Of a stretch of 17,585 nt of DNA, positions 1 to 7,779 are shown piece after piece. Position numbers and translations under genes: made by a program. Within the stretch, counting starts at the first letter, position 1; each line of letters starts with the position of its first letter. The DNA is from Hyphomicrobiales bacterium. GTDB lineage: Bacteria; Pseudomonadota; Alphaproteobacteria; Rhizobiales; Aestuariivirgaceae. The stretch covers positions 1 through 17,585 of the forward strand of contig JAAURV010000029.1 of the NCBI GenBank assembly GCA_012032065.1, written 5' to 3'. The notes below the pieces were generated by a model, which saw nothing but the letters and a program-made list of their open reading frames with translations, did not search any database and had not been told where the DNA came from.

Positions 1-216
1 GATGGCGAAATCGGACTCCACCGCTTGGCAAGCCTGCGTGTATGTCGGCAGGCCAGTGGCGGTGATGAGGGCAATGTTGGGCGTGTTGAGCTCGGCCACA
101 AGCGCGGCCTTGGCGTCAGCACGGATCCTGATTATTCCCCCTGCTTTGGCGCCCAATCCGAAACGATTGAGCGCAATATGCGCACGCTTATTTTGTTCGC
201 GTAACAGGCTCATCAT
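1..216 (-). CDS. DUF1800 family protein, N-terminal fragment (runs off the window)
   Basis: Minus-strand reading from ATG at 214-216 (or 211-213) stays open to the window edge, giving about 72 residues. The opening, MMSLLREQNKRAHIALNRFG followed by LGAKAGG, resembles the start of DUF1800 proteins, which begin with an 'ALNRFGLGARPG'-like segment. A Shine-Dalgarno AGGAG lies at 221-225, 4 or 7 bases before the two candidate starts. DUF1800 proteins are usually 450-600 residues and have no settled function; they often sit next to a DUF1501 gene, which would be downstream and outside the window. The gene is divergent from the MBL hydrolase at 456. Family assignment rests on the short N-terminus alone. 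Confidence 0.72.
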   Translation of the reverse strand, partial: MMSLLREQNKRAHIALNRFGLGAKAGGIIRIRADAKAALVAELNTPNIALITATGLPTYTQACQAVESDFAI

Positions 217-455
217 GTTTCTCCTGACGAGAGCTCTGGTTACGCCGTCCCGGTATTTTCGGCAGAAAGTTACAAGAAGATGGTTCCCCGAACTTGCAAC
301 TAACCATTCGACATTGCCACGAGTTTGATTCGAGTCAACGGTAAATATTCGATTCGATGCAAAATTTTTCGTCGTGCTTTGACGCGCGCGTCAGCGCGCA
401 TCTTTTCGCCACAATGAGTCCACCATAACTCCACATTCGAGCGAAGAGGCAGTCC
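217..455. other. Divergent intergenic region with a 14-bp palindrome
   Basis: This 239-bp gap separates the divergent DUF1800 and MBL genes, so it should hold both promoters. The clearest structure is the perfect palindrome TGACGCGCGCGTCA at 380-393, 62 bp before the MBL start. It could be a regulator site. It overlaps a GCGCGC-GTCA-GCGCGC hairpin (384-399) followed by ATCTTTT, but no gene on the plus strand reads into it. I see no convincing -35/-10 pair. Confidence 0.4.
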
Positions 456-1253
456 ATGCGCCGAGTTGTTCTCGTACTTCTGCTTCTGCTGACCGCGCCG
501 GTGGCGCGCGCGCAGGACACCGTGCAGGCCAGCGATTGTCTGGCGATGGCGATGAACGCGCCGCCCTTGATGCGCGCCGCTTACACGCCCGTCGCACTTG
601 CAACCAACGAGGTGCAGCTCACTTATGTGGGCCACTCCACATTCGTCATCGAAAGTGCCGGCGGCATCAAGATCGCAACGGACTATGCAGGATGGTCGGG
701 CGGCATCATGCCCGACGCGGTGACGATGAACCGCGCCCACCGCACGCATTACACCGACACGCCCGATCCCGCGATCAAGCATGTGCTTCGCGGATGGAAC
801 CCCAGAGGTGGCCCCGTGCAGCACGACCTAGCATTGGGCGATGTCAGGATCCGCAATGTGACGACCGACATCCGTGGCAGCGATCTGGGCCGCGTGCCCG
901 ATGGCAACTCCATCTTCATCTTCGAAGTGGCGGGGCTTTGCATCGGCCACTTGGGCCACTTGCATCACGAGCTTTCACCGGCCCATGTGGGTTGGATCGG
1001 AAGGCTCGACGTAGTGATGGTTCCCGTCGACGGCGGTTACACCATGGCGCAGGTCAACATGTTTCAGGTGCTCAAGGACTTGAAGGCGCGGCTCGTGATT
1101 CCGATGCACTACTTCGGGCCGGACACGCTCGCCCGTTTTCTCGACCGCGCGCGCGCCGATTACGAAGTGACTTTCGCCGAGAGTCCGGTGCTGGTGGTCT
1201 CGCCCGAAACACTTCCGCCCAAGCCGCGGCTCGTGGTCTTGCCAGGAAGCTAG
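456..1253 (+). CDS. Secreted MBL-fold metal-dependent hydrolase, UlaG-like
   Basis: 265 residues. A signal peptide is clear: MRR, a run of Leu/Val, and a cleavage-like ARA-QD near residue 19, so the mature enzyme should be periplasmic. The fold signature is the early LTYVGHSTFVI strand (H60), then an unusual metal motif AHRTHYTD (H95, H98, D101), GHLGHLHH (164-171), VDGG around D193 and H218 near the C-terminus. This matches UlaG-type metallo-beta-lactamase-fold hydrolases, which cleave lactones or phosphoesters; the substrate here cannot be read from sequence. The first metal motif departs from canonical HxHxDH. The start follows GAAGAGG. The gene lies 77 bp before the DUF3422 gene on the same strand and may be cotranscribed. 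Confidence 0.85.
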   Translation: MRRVVLVLLLLLTAPVARAQDTVQASDCLAMAMNAPPLMRAAYTPVALATNEVQLTYVGHSTFVIESAGGIKIATDYAGWSGGIMPDAVTMNRAHRTHYTDTPDPAIKHVLRGWNPRGGPVQHDLALGDVRIRNVTTDIRGSDLGRVPDGNSIFIFEVAGLCIGHLGHLHHELSPAHVGWIGRLDVVMVPVDGGYTMAQVNMFQVLKDLKARLVIPMHYFGPDTLARFLDRARADYEVTFAESPVLVVSPETLPPKPRLVVLPGS

Positions 1254-1330
1254 CCGCTTGTCCGGATGACGAAATTGCGGAATTGATGGAATCGGCTGAC
1301 GGCTGGCGATTGCCCTGCTAGCTTCCCTTG

Positions 1331-2593
1331 ATGCAATTCGAACCTCATCCCCTGCGCAGTGCTGTTCTCGGCGAAGTGCACGCAAGACCATTCTCGGCCA
1401 TCGAAGCGCCGCGCCGCGTCATTCATTTCGCATTTCTGACCGACGCCGAACATGCCGTCGCGGATCGCACGGCGTTCGCGGCGTTCTGCGAAGCGCGAGG
1501 GCAAAGAGGTCCCGCTTCCGGCGCCAAGCATCACCGCATCGATCTCGCCGATTGCGCGCTGCGCTGGGAGCAGCATGCGGAATTCACCACCTATAGCTGG
1601 GGGTTTCCAAGCGCCGACCGCACGCCGTTCGAAACGCCCGCCACGATTTACATGCAAAGGATGCGAGACCTGCCGCAGCCAGGGCCGCATCTCGTTTCCG
1701 TCGATCTCTTCTACGCCAACGAACGCAACCAGAAAAACTGGCAATCCGCCTTCGACGCCACAAGCCTCGCCGCCTGCCGCACGATCGAAGGAAAGGCAGT
1801 GGCCGCCACCGATTTCCACGTGACGGCCGATGGTTTCGTGCGCATCCTCCTGCTCGGCAACAAGCTGTCGCCGCTGCAGGCGGGCGCGCTGGTGCTGCAA
1901 CTTCTCGAACTCGAGACCTATCGCTCGCTTTGCCTGCTTGGCCTCCCAACCGCGCAAACCTTGCAGCCGGCGATCCGCGATTTCGAACAGCGCCTTGCCG
2001 CCATCACCACCGAGATGACGGTGGCGTCCGGTCTCGATGCCAACCGGCCACTGCTCGCGAGGCTTATGGAGCTTGCGGGAGAACTCGAGGCCGCGGCGTC
2101 GCGCGCGCAGTTCCGCTTCGGCGCCACCTGGGCCTATTACCAGATCGTCCGTGCACGGATCGAAGACCTGAAGGAAGTTCCGGTGAGTGGGCTGCAAACC
2201 CTTTCCGGCTTCATGGAGCGCCGCCTGGCGCCGGCGGTCAGGACCTGCACCTCCGTCGAGGACCGGCAGGAGAAACTTTCCGACAAGCTCTCGCGCGCGG
2301 CGAACCTGCTGCGCACACGGGTCGACATCGAGTTGGAGGAACAGAACGCCGATTTGCTCCGCGGCATGAACGAGCGCACCAAGATGCAGCTTCGCCTGCA
2401 GCAGACCGTGGAAGGCTTGTCGATCGCCGCCATCACATATTACGTGGCGCAGCTTGTATTCTACGCGTCCGGACCCTTCGGCCTCGAAGACCGGCCCGCC
2501 GGGAAATGGTTCAAGGCGGGAACGGTGATCGTCTGTGCGCTGATCGTAGCAACGATCGTGCGCCGCGTACGCAGGAAGAATGGACCGGGCTAG
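1331..2593 (+). CDS. DUF3422 family membrane-anchored protein
   Basis: 420 residues from ATG 1331 (a TTG sits just before at 1328; neither has a strong ribosome binding site). The N-terminal HPLRSAVLGEVHARPF segment and the central body are typical of DUF3422, a proteobacterial family of about 420-440 residues with unknown function. A helical region follows around residues 290-370, rich in Glu, Arg and Leu, and may be coiled coil. The end carries two hydrophobic stretches: one around SIAAITYYVAQLVFYASG and one around AGTVIVCALIVATIV, followed by a basic tail. The protein is probably cytoplasmic with a C-terminal membrane hairpin. The gene is convergent with the aldo/keto reductase, with only 5 bp between stops. 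Confidence 0.85.
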   Translation: MQFEPHPLRSAVLGEVHARPFSAIEAPRRVIHFAFLTDAEHAVADRTAFAAFCEARGQRGPASGAKHHRIDLADCALRWEQHAEFTTYSWGFPSADRTPFETPATIYMQRMRDLPQPGPHLVSVDLFYANERNQKNWQSAFDATSLAACRTIEGKAVAATDFHVTADGFVRILLLGNKLSPLQAGALVLQLLELETYRSLCLLGLPTAQTLQPAIRDFEQRLAAITTEMTVASGLDANRPLLARLMELAGELEAAASRAQFRFGATWAYYQIVRARIEDLKEVPVSGLQTLSGFMERRLAPAVRTCTSVEDRQEKLSDKLSRAANLLRTRVDIELEEQNADLLRGMNERTKMQLRLQQTVEGLSIAAITYYVAQLVFYASGPFGLEDRPAGKWFKAGTVIVCALIVATIVRRVRRKNGPG

Positions 2594-2598
2594 CCGGC

Positions 2599-3669
2599 CT
2601 ACATCCTCGGCTGCCTGATGGCGAGATGCGGCGCATGAAGCGCCAGATCGGCGGGGCCTAAGCGGTCGCCCGCCGAATTGCACTGATGCCAATAGGGATA
2701 GATGAGCGGCAAGAGGCTCACGTCATCGAGCGACTTGCGCTCCTCTTCGCTCAACGCCAATGAAGCTGCTGCGAGATTGTCCTTGAGTTGCGCTTCCGTG
2801 CGTGCGCCGACGATGATCGAGGAAACGCCGGGCCTGCGCGCAAGCCACGCAAGTGCGATCTGCGCCGCGGAGACACCGCGTGCGTCGCCTACCTTCACCA
2901 GCGCGTCGATGATGCGGTAGAGCCGCGCTTCGTCTCTAATCGGCGGCTCGCCCCAGCCGGCGGTGTGGCGCGATATCTGCGGCGGTGGTTTATCCTTGCG
3001 GAATTTGCCCGACAGCAGCCCGCCCGCAATCGGGCTCCACACCTGAACGCCCACACCTTGATCGATAGCGATGGGCAGAAGCTCATACTCCGCGTCGCGC
3101 GCTTCGATGGTGTAGTGAATCTGCTGGCACACGAAGCGTTCGAGATTGTTCCGCTCCGCGGCCATCAGGCACTTCATGATGTGCCAGCCCGAGAAGTTCG
3201 AGCACGCGATGTAGCGCACCTTGCCCTGCTTCACGAGGATGTCGAGCGCCGTCATCATTTCTTCCGCAGGGGTCTTTCCATCCCATTCGTGGAGGTAGTA
3301 GATATCGATCCGGTCGCGCTTGAGCCGCTTGAGGCTCGCCTCGCATTCGTGAACAATGTGAAAGCGCGACAGCCCCTGCTCGTTCGGCCCCTTGCCCATG
3401 GCGAAGCGCACCTTGGTGCCGACAAGTATTTGGTCCGAGCGGCCTTTCAGAATCTCGCCAACTGTTTCTTCGGATTTTCCCGCGGTGTAGGCGTTCGACG
3501 TATCGATCAGATTGACGCCTTCGTCGAGCGCGACGTCGACAAGCCGGGTGGCGTCCTTGAGCGGCACGCTCCCCGCCATGCCGAAGAATCCTTCGCCGGC
3601 GAAGTTCATCGTGCCCAGCGAATGCAGCGAAACCTTGAGGCCGGAGCGGCCAAGCGTGCGGTATTCCAT
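2599..3669 (-). CDS. Aldo/keto reductase
   Basis: 356 residues. NAD(P)H-dependent carbonyl reductase of the AKR superfamily with a TIM-barrel fold. The catalytic tetrad can be placed: D56 in the DTSNAY segment, Y61, K86 in the VGTKV strand and H127 in YYLHEWD. The C-terminal cofactor region contains IIVGARTEAQL, as in YajO/Tas-like members. I chose ATG 3669 because MEYRTLGRSGLKVS is the family start and GGGAGG lies 7 bases upstream; a longer reading frame extends to 3771 but lacks similarity. The physiological substrate is unknown. No operon partner on this strand is visible. The cytochrome pair starts 83 bp away in the opposite direction, so the two share a divergent promoter region. Confidence 0.92.
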   Translation of the reverse strand: MEYRTLGRSGLKVSLHSLGTMNFAGEGFFGMAGSVPLKDATRLVDVALDEGVNLIDTSNAYTAGKSEETVGEILKGRSDQILVGTKVRFAMGKGPNEQGLSRFHIVHECEASLKRLKRDRIDIYYLHEWDGKTPAEEMMTALDILVKQGKVRYIACSNFSGWHIMKCLMAAERNNLERFVCQQIHYTIEARDAEYELLPIAIDQGVGVQVWSPIAGGLLSGKFRKDKPPPQISRHTAGWGEPPIRDEARLYRIIDALVKVGDARGVSAAQIALAWLARRPGVSSIIVGARTEAQLKDNLAAASLALSEEERKSLDDVSLLPLIYPYWHQCNSAGDRLGPADLALHAPHLAIRQPRM

Positions 3670-3752
3670 CGAGCGTCCTCCCATCAATGCCGCCAGTGAA
3701 CAGCAAGCCCGGCCGCCCGGCAAGCGCGTTTGACCTGCATCAAGGTAGGGAC

Positions 3753-4109
3753 ATGCAAGACGCCCGATCATGCCTCATGCGTTTGAAACTCGCGATTCTG
3801 CTCATGACCGCCGCCGCATGGCCCGCGCTGGCGGACATTGAAGACGACATCGCCACCGGCCGGGCGCTGGCCGAACTCAACTGCGCCAGTTGCCATGCGA
3901 TCGGATCAACCGGAGAAAGCCCGTTCAAGGAGGCGCCGCCGTTCCGCGCCATTCACGTGAACTACGAGCAAGGTGAACTGGAGGATGCCTTCAACGACGG
4001 CATCGTGGTGGCGCATCCCGCAATGCCGGATTGGGATATGAACGCCGAACAGGCAAAGGCGCTTGCCGCCTACATCATGCAGTTCGGCAAGGCGAAGGAA
4101 TTGCAATGA
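3753..4109 (+). CDS. Small periplasmic class I cytochrome c (first of a tandem pair)
   Basis: 118 residues from ATG 3753 (AAGG about 7 bases upstream); ATG 3777 is an alternative that still keeps the signal peptide. The signal peptide covers roughly residues 9-27 (LKLAILLMTAAAWPALA). A single heme site CASCH spans C44, C47 and H48, and M91 in HPAMPDW is the probable axial ligand, so this is a monoheme class I cytochrome acting as a periplasmic electron carrier. Its stop overlaps the start of the next cytochrome (ATGA), indicating one operon. The two proteins share a frame of the form CxSCHAI, TG(E/D)SP, APPFR, GIV, H..MP, so they are paralogs from a tandem duplication. Confidence 0.9.
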   Translation: MQDARSCLMRLKLAILLMTAAAWPALADIEDDIATGRALAELNCASCHAIGSTGESPFKEAPPFRAIHVNYEQGELEDAFNDGIVVAHPAMPDWDMNAEQAKALAAYIMQFGKAKELQ

Positions 4110-4417
4110 GGATGGCGATTGCCAGTCTGTTGTTCCTGCTCCTCATGACGGGTACGGTTCAGGCCGATGACGCCGCCGGCCGCGCCATTCTCGAAAAGGA
4201 GTGCGGCTCGTGTCACGCCATTGCCGTCACGGGCGATAGCCCGCTCGCCAAGGCGCCGCCCTTCCGCGAAGTGGTGACGCGCTATCCGCCCGAAAATCTG
4301 ACGGAATCCCTCGCCGAGGGCATCGTCACTGGCCACGACGGCATGCCGGAGTTCATCTTCGAGCCGGAAGAGATCGGTGACATTGTCGCCTATCTCGAAA
4401 CGCTGAAGCCCCGCTGA
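4106..4417 (+). CDS. Small periplasmic class I cytochrome c (second of a tandem pair)
   Basis: 103 residues. The start at 4106 overlaps the previous stop by ATGA and is preceded by GAAGGA, which suggests translational coupling. A signal peptide occupies residues 1-20 (hydrophobic core LLFLLLM, VQA-DD cleavage). The heme site is CGSCH (C33, C36, H37) and M80 in GHDGMPEF is the likely sixth ligand. The paralog of the upstream cytochrome, it has diverged mainly between heme site and Met loop. Likely a partner or alternative donor/acceptor of the first cytochrome. The Tat-exported MBL hydrolase starts 99 bp downstream on the same strand. Confidence 0.9.
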   Translation: MRMAIASLLFLLLMTGTVQADDAAGRAILEKECGSCHAIAVTGDSPLAKAPPFREVVTRYPPENLTESLAEGIVTGHDGMPEFIFEPEEIGDIVAYLETLKPR

Positions 4418-4516
4418 TCCTTCTCTTCGGCTCTACTTGCACAAGACTTGCATTCAGGTTTCAAACGGCCAAAACTGTCCCGTTGCGGCAATTCAAACTG
4501 TGAGTGGGGTACCCAA

Positions 4517-5479
4517 ATGATTTCGCGTCGACATTTCCTTGCAACAACCGCGGCGCTTGGCGCCGCAACGGCGATTCCCGGCCTGGCCATGGCCAAGGCG
4601 CCCATGCTGGGCGCCATGCCGGCCAGCGTTCACCGCTACAAATTCGGCAGTTTCGAGCTTACCGCCATCAGGGATGGGCAGGTGACTCTCGACAATCCGC
4701 AGCAGGTTTTTGGCGAGAACCAGACGGTGGAGACAGTGGCGAAGCTCGCCACCCGTTATTATCTCCCGGCCGACAAGCACACCATTACCTTCACGCCGGT
4801 GATTGTGAACACGGGGAACGAGCTGGTTCTTTTCGATACAGGCTGGGGCTCGGGCAATCCGGGCCGCGGCGGCCTCGCGGGAAGCCTCGCGGCGGCGGGT
4901 TACACCGCGGATCAGATCGACGTGGTGATCGTCACCCATTGCCACCCGGACCACATGGGCGGGCTCATGGATGGCGACAAACCGGTGTTTCCGAACGCCC
5001 GCTACGTGGTGGGCGAGACGGAGTATAACTTCTGGTCGAACCCGGCACAGGATGCGGGCGGCACCAAGGATTTCTACCAGCTCACCAAGACCAAGCTGAC
5101 GCCGCTTGCCGCCAAGACGACCTTCGTCAAGGGTGAAGGCGCGGCGGTTTCGGGCATCACCGCGATCGAGACCCACGGCCATACGCCTGGGCATATGTCG
5201 TGGCGGCTCGAAAGCGACGGCAAGCAAATGATAATCGGCGGCGATTTCTGCAATCACGCCGTTCTCTCCATGGAGCGCCCGCAATGGCACGTGCTCTTCG
5301 ACATGGACAAGGAGCAAGCCATCGCGACGCGCACCAGGATGCTCGACATGCTGGCCACCGACAAGATTCCGTTCTCGAGCTATCACATGCCATTTCCGGC
5401 GGTGGGCTTCGTGGAGAAGCACATGCATCCGCAAGTGCACTATCATTACGAACCGGCGACCTATCAGTTCACCATGTGA
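4517..5479 (+). CDS. Tat-exported MBL-fold metallohydrolase
   Basis: 320 residues from ATG 4517. The N-terminus SRRHFLATTAALGAA with AMAKAP near residue 27 is a twin-arginine signal, so the enzyme is folded and metallated before export. Canonical dinuclear metal ligands are visible: THCHPDH (H141, H143, D145, H146), H226 in the TPGH motif, D243 in GGDF and H290. Such Tat-type MBL hydrolases resemble lactonases and other periplasmic hydrolases, but the substrate is not evident. The 98-bp gap from the cytochrome pair leaves cotranscription possible but unproven. I rejected the upstream in-frame extension to 4448 because it lacks a ribosome binding site and would bury the Tat signal. Confidence 0.88.
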   Translation: MISRRHFLATTAALGAATAIPGLAMAKAPMLGAMPASVHRYKFGSFELTAIRDGQVTLDNPQQVFGENQTVETVAKLATRYYLPADKHTITFTPVIVNTGNELVLFDTGWGSGNPGRGGLAGSLAAAGYTADQIDVVIVTHCHPDHMGGLMDGDKPVFPNARYVVGETEYNFWSNPAQDAGGTKDFYQLTKTKLTPLAAKTTFVKGEGAAVSGITAIETHGHTPGHMSWRLESDGKQMIIGGDFCNHAVLSMERPQWHVLFDMDKEQAIATRTRMLDMLATDKIPFSSYHMPFPAVGFVEKHMHPQVHYHYEPATYQFTM

Positions 5480-5538
5480 GGAAGCGCCCATTCCGCGTGC
5501 GCCGCGGCGCGCGATCTTGCTGTCACTGGCATGGCTCA

Positions 5539-5973
5539 TCAGGCTTTCACCACATGCTTGAGCAGCCAGTTTGGGATCGGCGCGGCGCGGCGGAAAATCT
5601 CCGCGCATGTCTCCACAAATGCCCGCGATGAACGTCTTCGGCATGAGCCGCAGGAAATAGCCAGGCGTTTCCCAGCTTCGCTCGCTTCCTTCCCAGAACC
5701 AAAGGTCGAGCGTTGTCTTGTAGGGGCTCTTGTCCTTCGAAAACCGCACGTCGCGATTGAGGCGAAAAATCGAGCCGTTGACGTGGGGCTCGGCGTTCAG
5801 CGTTTTCGAGATGGCCTTAAGTTTGGGCCCGATCGCTTCGACGAAGGCTTTCGCGGGAGCCAAGTGAAAGCCTCGTAGTCGGCGCGATGAGCGTCAAACC
5901 AGGCTTTGCTGTTGTTGGCGGCAAGGCCTGAAAGAAATCGAAACGTATCCGCCGGAAAACCGGAGAAGGCCAT
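5539..5973 (-). pseudogene. Broken DUF2461 (TIGR02453-type) gene
   Basis: The N-terminus starts at ATG 5973 after AAGGAG and reads MAFSGFPADTFRFLSGLAAN, then NSKAWFDAHRADYEAF, a DUF2461 opening. At about 5864-5869 the frame breaks; restoring one base gives HLAPAKAFVEAIGPKL and then NGSIFRLNRDVRFSKDKSPYKT, the family's central motif. After FLRLMPKTFIAG, near 5617-5626, the similarity jumps in another frame to AFVETCAEIFRR ending PNWLLKHVVKA and a TGA at 5539-5541, which looks like the family C-terminus. About 85-90 residues of the usual ~225 seem missing. The gene lies 3 bp after the ChaC-like gene, so the two formed an operon. An open frame continuing to 4493 is a chance extension over the MBL gene. 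Confidence 0.75.
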
Positions 5974-5976
5974 GGC

Positions 5977-6669
5977 TCACTCCTTCGCGCCGCAACGATA
6001 GAGCGACTCGATCTCCCGCGCCACAAGCTCCTGAAGCTGCCACAGTCCCTCGTCGTGAATGCCGAGTTCCTCAAGATGGGAAATTGTATTGTGGAGATAT
6101 TCGGCACCCGAGCCCCAGTGGCCGCAGGCGCGGGCAAGGCCATGGGCGACCTCGGGCAGCGGCCGGTTCTCCTGATAGTAGTCGAGAAGATGCGGATGGG
6201 CATAAAAGGCAAGCGCCGATACCGGCCCCTCGGCCGTTTCGGCCGCGATCCAGCGCACGGCGTCGAGCGCCTCGTTGTTGCCGATTTCGCGCCGGAGAAG
6301 TTTGCCGATCTGGCCGGGGAGATCGTCATCCTCAAGCCGCAGCACGGCACCTTCGCAACCCCCACCCCGGTCGAGGCACATCATGTAACCTGGCTGCTCA
6401 GGCGTTCCGCGATAGGATTCAAGTTTCAGCGAAAAGGCGCGCTGCCAGCCAGACGCAGTCGCGCGGCGGATTTCGCTGTGGGGAACCTCCGGCTTCCAGA
6501 TCAGCGAACCATAGGCAAAGAGCCACAATGGCCCTTCTGGTTTGTCCGCAAGAATGCGGTCAATGGCGCGGACATAATCCTTATCGGTGAAATAGTCATA
6601 ACGCGGATCAGGCGATGGCTCCGGCACCTCGCGATGACACAATGCGGCAAGGGATTTGGTCAGGCGCAT
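5977..6669 (-). CDS. ChaC-like gamma-glutamylcyclotransferase
   Basis: 230 residues. The glycine-rich substrate loop FAYGSLIWKP (51-60), the RGTPEQPG and GGGCEG segments and the C-terminal GSGAEYLHNTISHLEELGIH block identify the ChaC-like gamma-glutamylcyclotransferase family, which releases 5-oxoproline from gamma-glutamyl compounds such as glutathione in the cytosol. The ChaC assignment is from family motifs; glutathione specificity is inferred. The start at 6669 has no obvious Shine-Dalgarno; MRLTKSLAAL is the first Met in frame. The DUF2461 pseudogene follows 3 bp downstream. Its C-terminal coding region recurs, diverged, at 7780-7908. Confidence 0.87.
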   Translation of the reverse strand: MRLTKSLAALCHREVPEPSPDPRYDYFTDKDYVRAIDRILADKPEGPLWLFAYGSLIWKPEVPHSEIRRATASGWQRAFSLKLESYRGTPEQPGYMMCLDRGGGCEGAVLRLEDDDLPGQIGKLLRREIGNNEALDAVRWIAAETAEGPVSALAFYAHPHLLDYYQENRPLPEVAHGLARACGHWGSGAEYLHNTISHLEELGIHDEGLWQLQELVAREIESLYRCGAKE

Positions 6670-6830
6670 GGGGAGAGCGATTGAGACACGAGGGAAGGTT
6701 AGGCAAGTTTGGGACCCAACTCAATGTGCTGACTGACGCCGCTCTACCCGCCTTGGTCCGCCCCACGCCTCAAGTGCGCAAAGGATGGGATGCTATGCTG
6801 AGATCTGCCCCGGAATATCGAACGAGTTGC

Positions 6831-7280
6831 CTATTGCGGTGGCTGGCTCGAATTCAGCTTCTTTTCGGTGATCCGGTTGAGCGCGGTAAAATTTTCGTAC
6901 AGCTCGTCGCAAAGCAGCTTCGCCGCATTGCACCTGATGTCCATCACGATGTCGAATTTCCCTTCTTTTTGCTCCATGCGCCTGCAAACGACGGCGGGAT
7001 GCACCGGATTGGCGGCCGTCGAGAAAGCCCATGAGAGATTCTCGTTGCCGTCATAGTAGATGACGAAGTTTGGATCGCTGGTATTGCCGGTGAGCCCCTT
7101 TTCGAGTTCCACCTTTTCCTGCACCTGCGAAGGCGACTCGTATTCGATTCCGCAAATGGGTTTAGCGGAAGCTCCCGTGGCTTGGAATGCCAGACCGCTC
7201 AACGCAACGGCAGCAAGTGCTGCAATCCTGCCGGCAGGCTGGAGTTGACCCGCGCCGGAATGCATGCCGGTCACCTGCAT
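6831..7280 (-). CDS. Hypothetical secreted protein with four cysteines
   Basis: 149 residues from ATG 7280 (GGAAAG 6 bases upstream); ATG 7265, preceded by AGGTG, is nearly as likely, and the open frame extends to 7346. The N-terminus has a signal peptide with hydrophobic core IAALAAVALSGLAF and cleavage near GASA-KP. The mature part has four Cys (in PICG, VVCRR, IRCNA and LLCDE), which may form two disulfides in the periplasm. I do not recognise the family. It lies on the same strand as the ChaC-like gene, 161 bp upstream of it. Confidence 0.6.
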   Translation of the reverse strand: MQVTGMHSGAGQLQPAGRIAALAAVALSGLAFQATGASAKPICGIEYESPSQVQEKVELEKGLTGNTSDPNFVIYYDGNENLSWAFSTAANPVHPAVVCRRMEQKEGKFDIVMDIRCNAAKLLCDELYENFTALNRITEKKLNSSQPPQ

Positions 7281-7520
7281 ACGGCGCTTTCCATATTGAA
7301 CAATCATGTGTCGTACCTTGTGGTTATTGGCCCGGGCGTGTACCACGCAGCCCGCTTCTTCGGGAGTGGTCTATAGGAAACCAGCGCCGGAATTAAGTTC
7401 AAGAAACGGACATTACGCCACATGTTCCGGCAAACCAATATCGAATGACACATCAAAGCGCTTCGGCCGTGTTTCACTTTAGGGTGAACGCTGCGGGCAG
7501 CAGCCAAAAAATGGCCGGTC

Positions 7521-7775
7521 TCACGAGTTGCGCTTCTTCTCCACTGTGCAGGTGCCTTTGACGCCCGCTTTCTTCTTGCGCCACATCGCGACGAGCTGCC
7601 TCTTGACGCTCTCGCACGCCGCTTTCGATTTGTAGCAAATGGGATTTGGAACAAATCCTCCGCCATACATTCTGAGACACGCCACCTGACTTCCCGTCGC
7701 CGCGGCGAAATGCGCCGGAGGCAACAGCATTGCCGCTCCGAAGATCGCCATCCAAAATATACGATGCCGTCTCAA
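7521..7775 (-). CDS. Small secreted Cys-rich protein, unknown function
   Basis: 84 residues if started at TTG 7775, which has AGAAGG about 9 bases upstream; the open frame reaches ATG 7802 (93 residues), and ATG 7751 would also retain a signal peptide. The N-terminal segment FWMAIFGAAMLLPPAHFAAA is a signal peptide. The mature part carries four Cys in CLRMYGGG, PICYKS, ACESV and GTCTV contexts and a very basic stretch (WRKKKAGVK). Spacing loosely recalls small secreted Cys proteins common in Hyphomicrobiales (DUF3551-like), but I cannot confirm this. It directly follows the ChaC relic. Confidence 0.5.
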   Translation of the reverse strand: MRRHRIFWMAIFGAAMLLPPAHFAAATGSQVACLRMYGGGFVPNPICYKSKAACESVKRQLVAMWRKKKAGVKGTCTVEKKRNS

Positions 7776-7779
7776 GGAA

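Noticed and set aside
384..402. GCGCGC hairpin followed by ATCTTTT as an intrinsic terminator
   Set aside because: No plus-strand gene reads into it; the minus-strand DUF1800 gene starts downstream of it, so a terminator has no role here.
2599..3771. 390-codon version of the aldo/keto reductase
   Set aside because: The extra N-terminus has no family similarity, whereas ATG 3669 has GGGAGG and the expected MEYRTLGRSG start.
5499..5510. GCGCCGCGGCGC as a terminator between the MBL gene and the DUF2461 relic
   Set aside because: The palindrome has no loop and no U tract; it is more likely a by-product of GC-rich sequence.
4493..5863. 456-codon minus-strand open frame
   Set aside because: Only its first part (about 5863-5620) is DUF2461; the rest is antisense to the intact Tat MBL gene and shows no family similarity.
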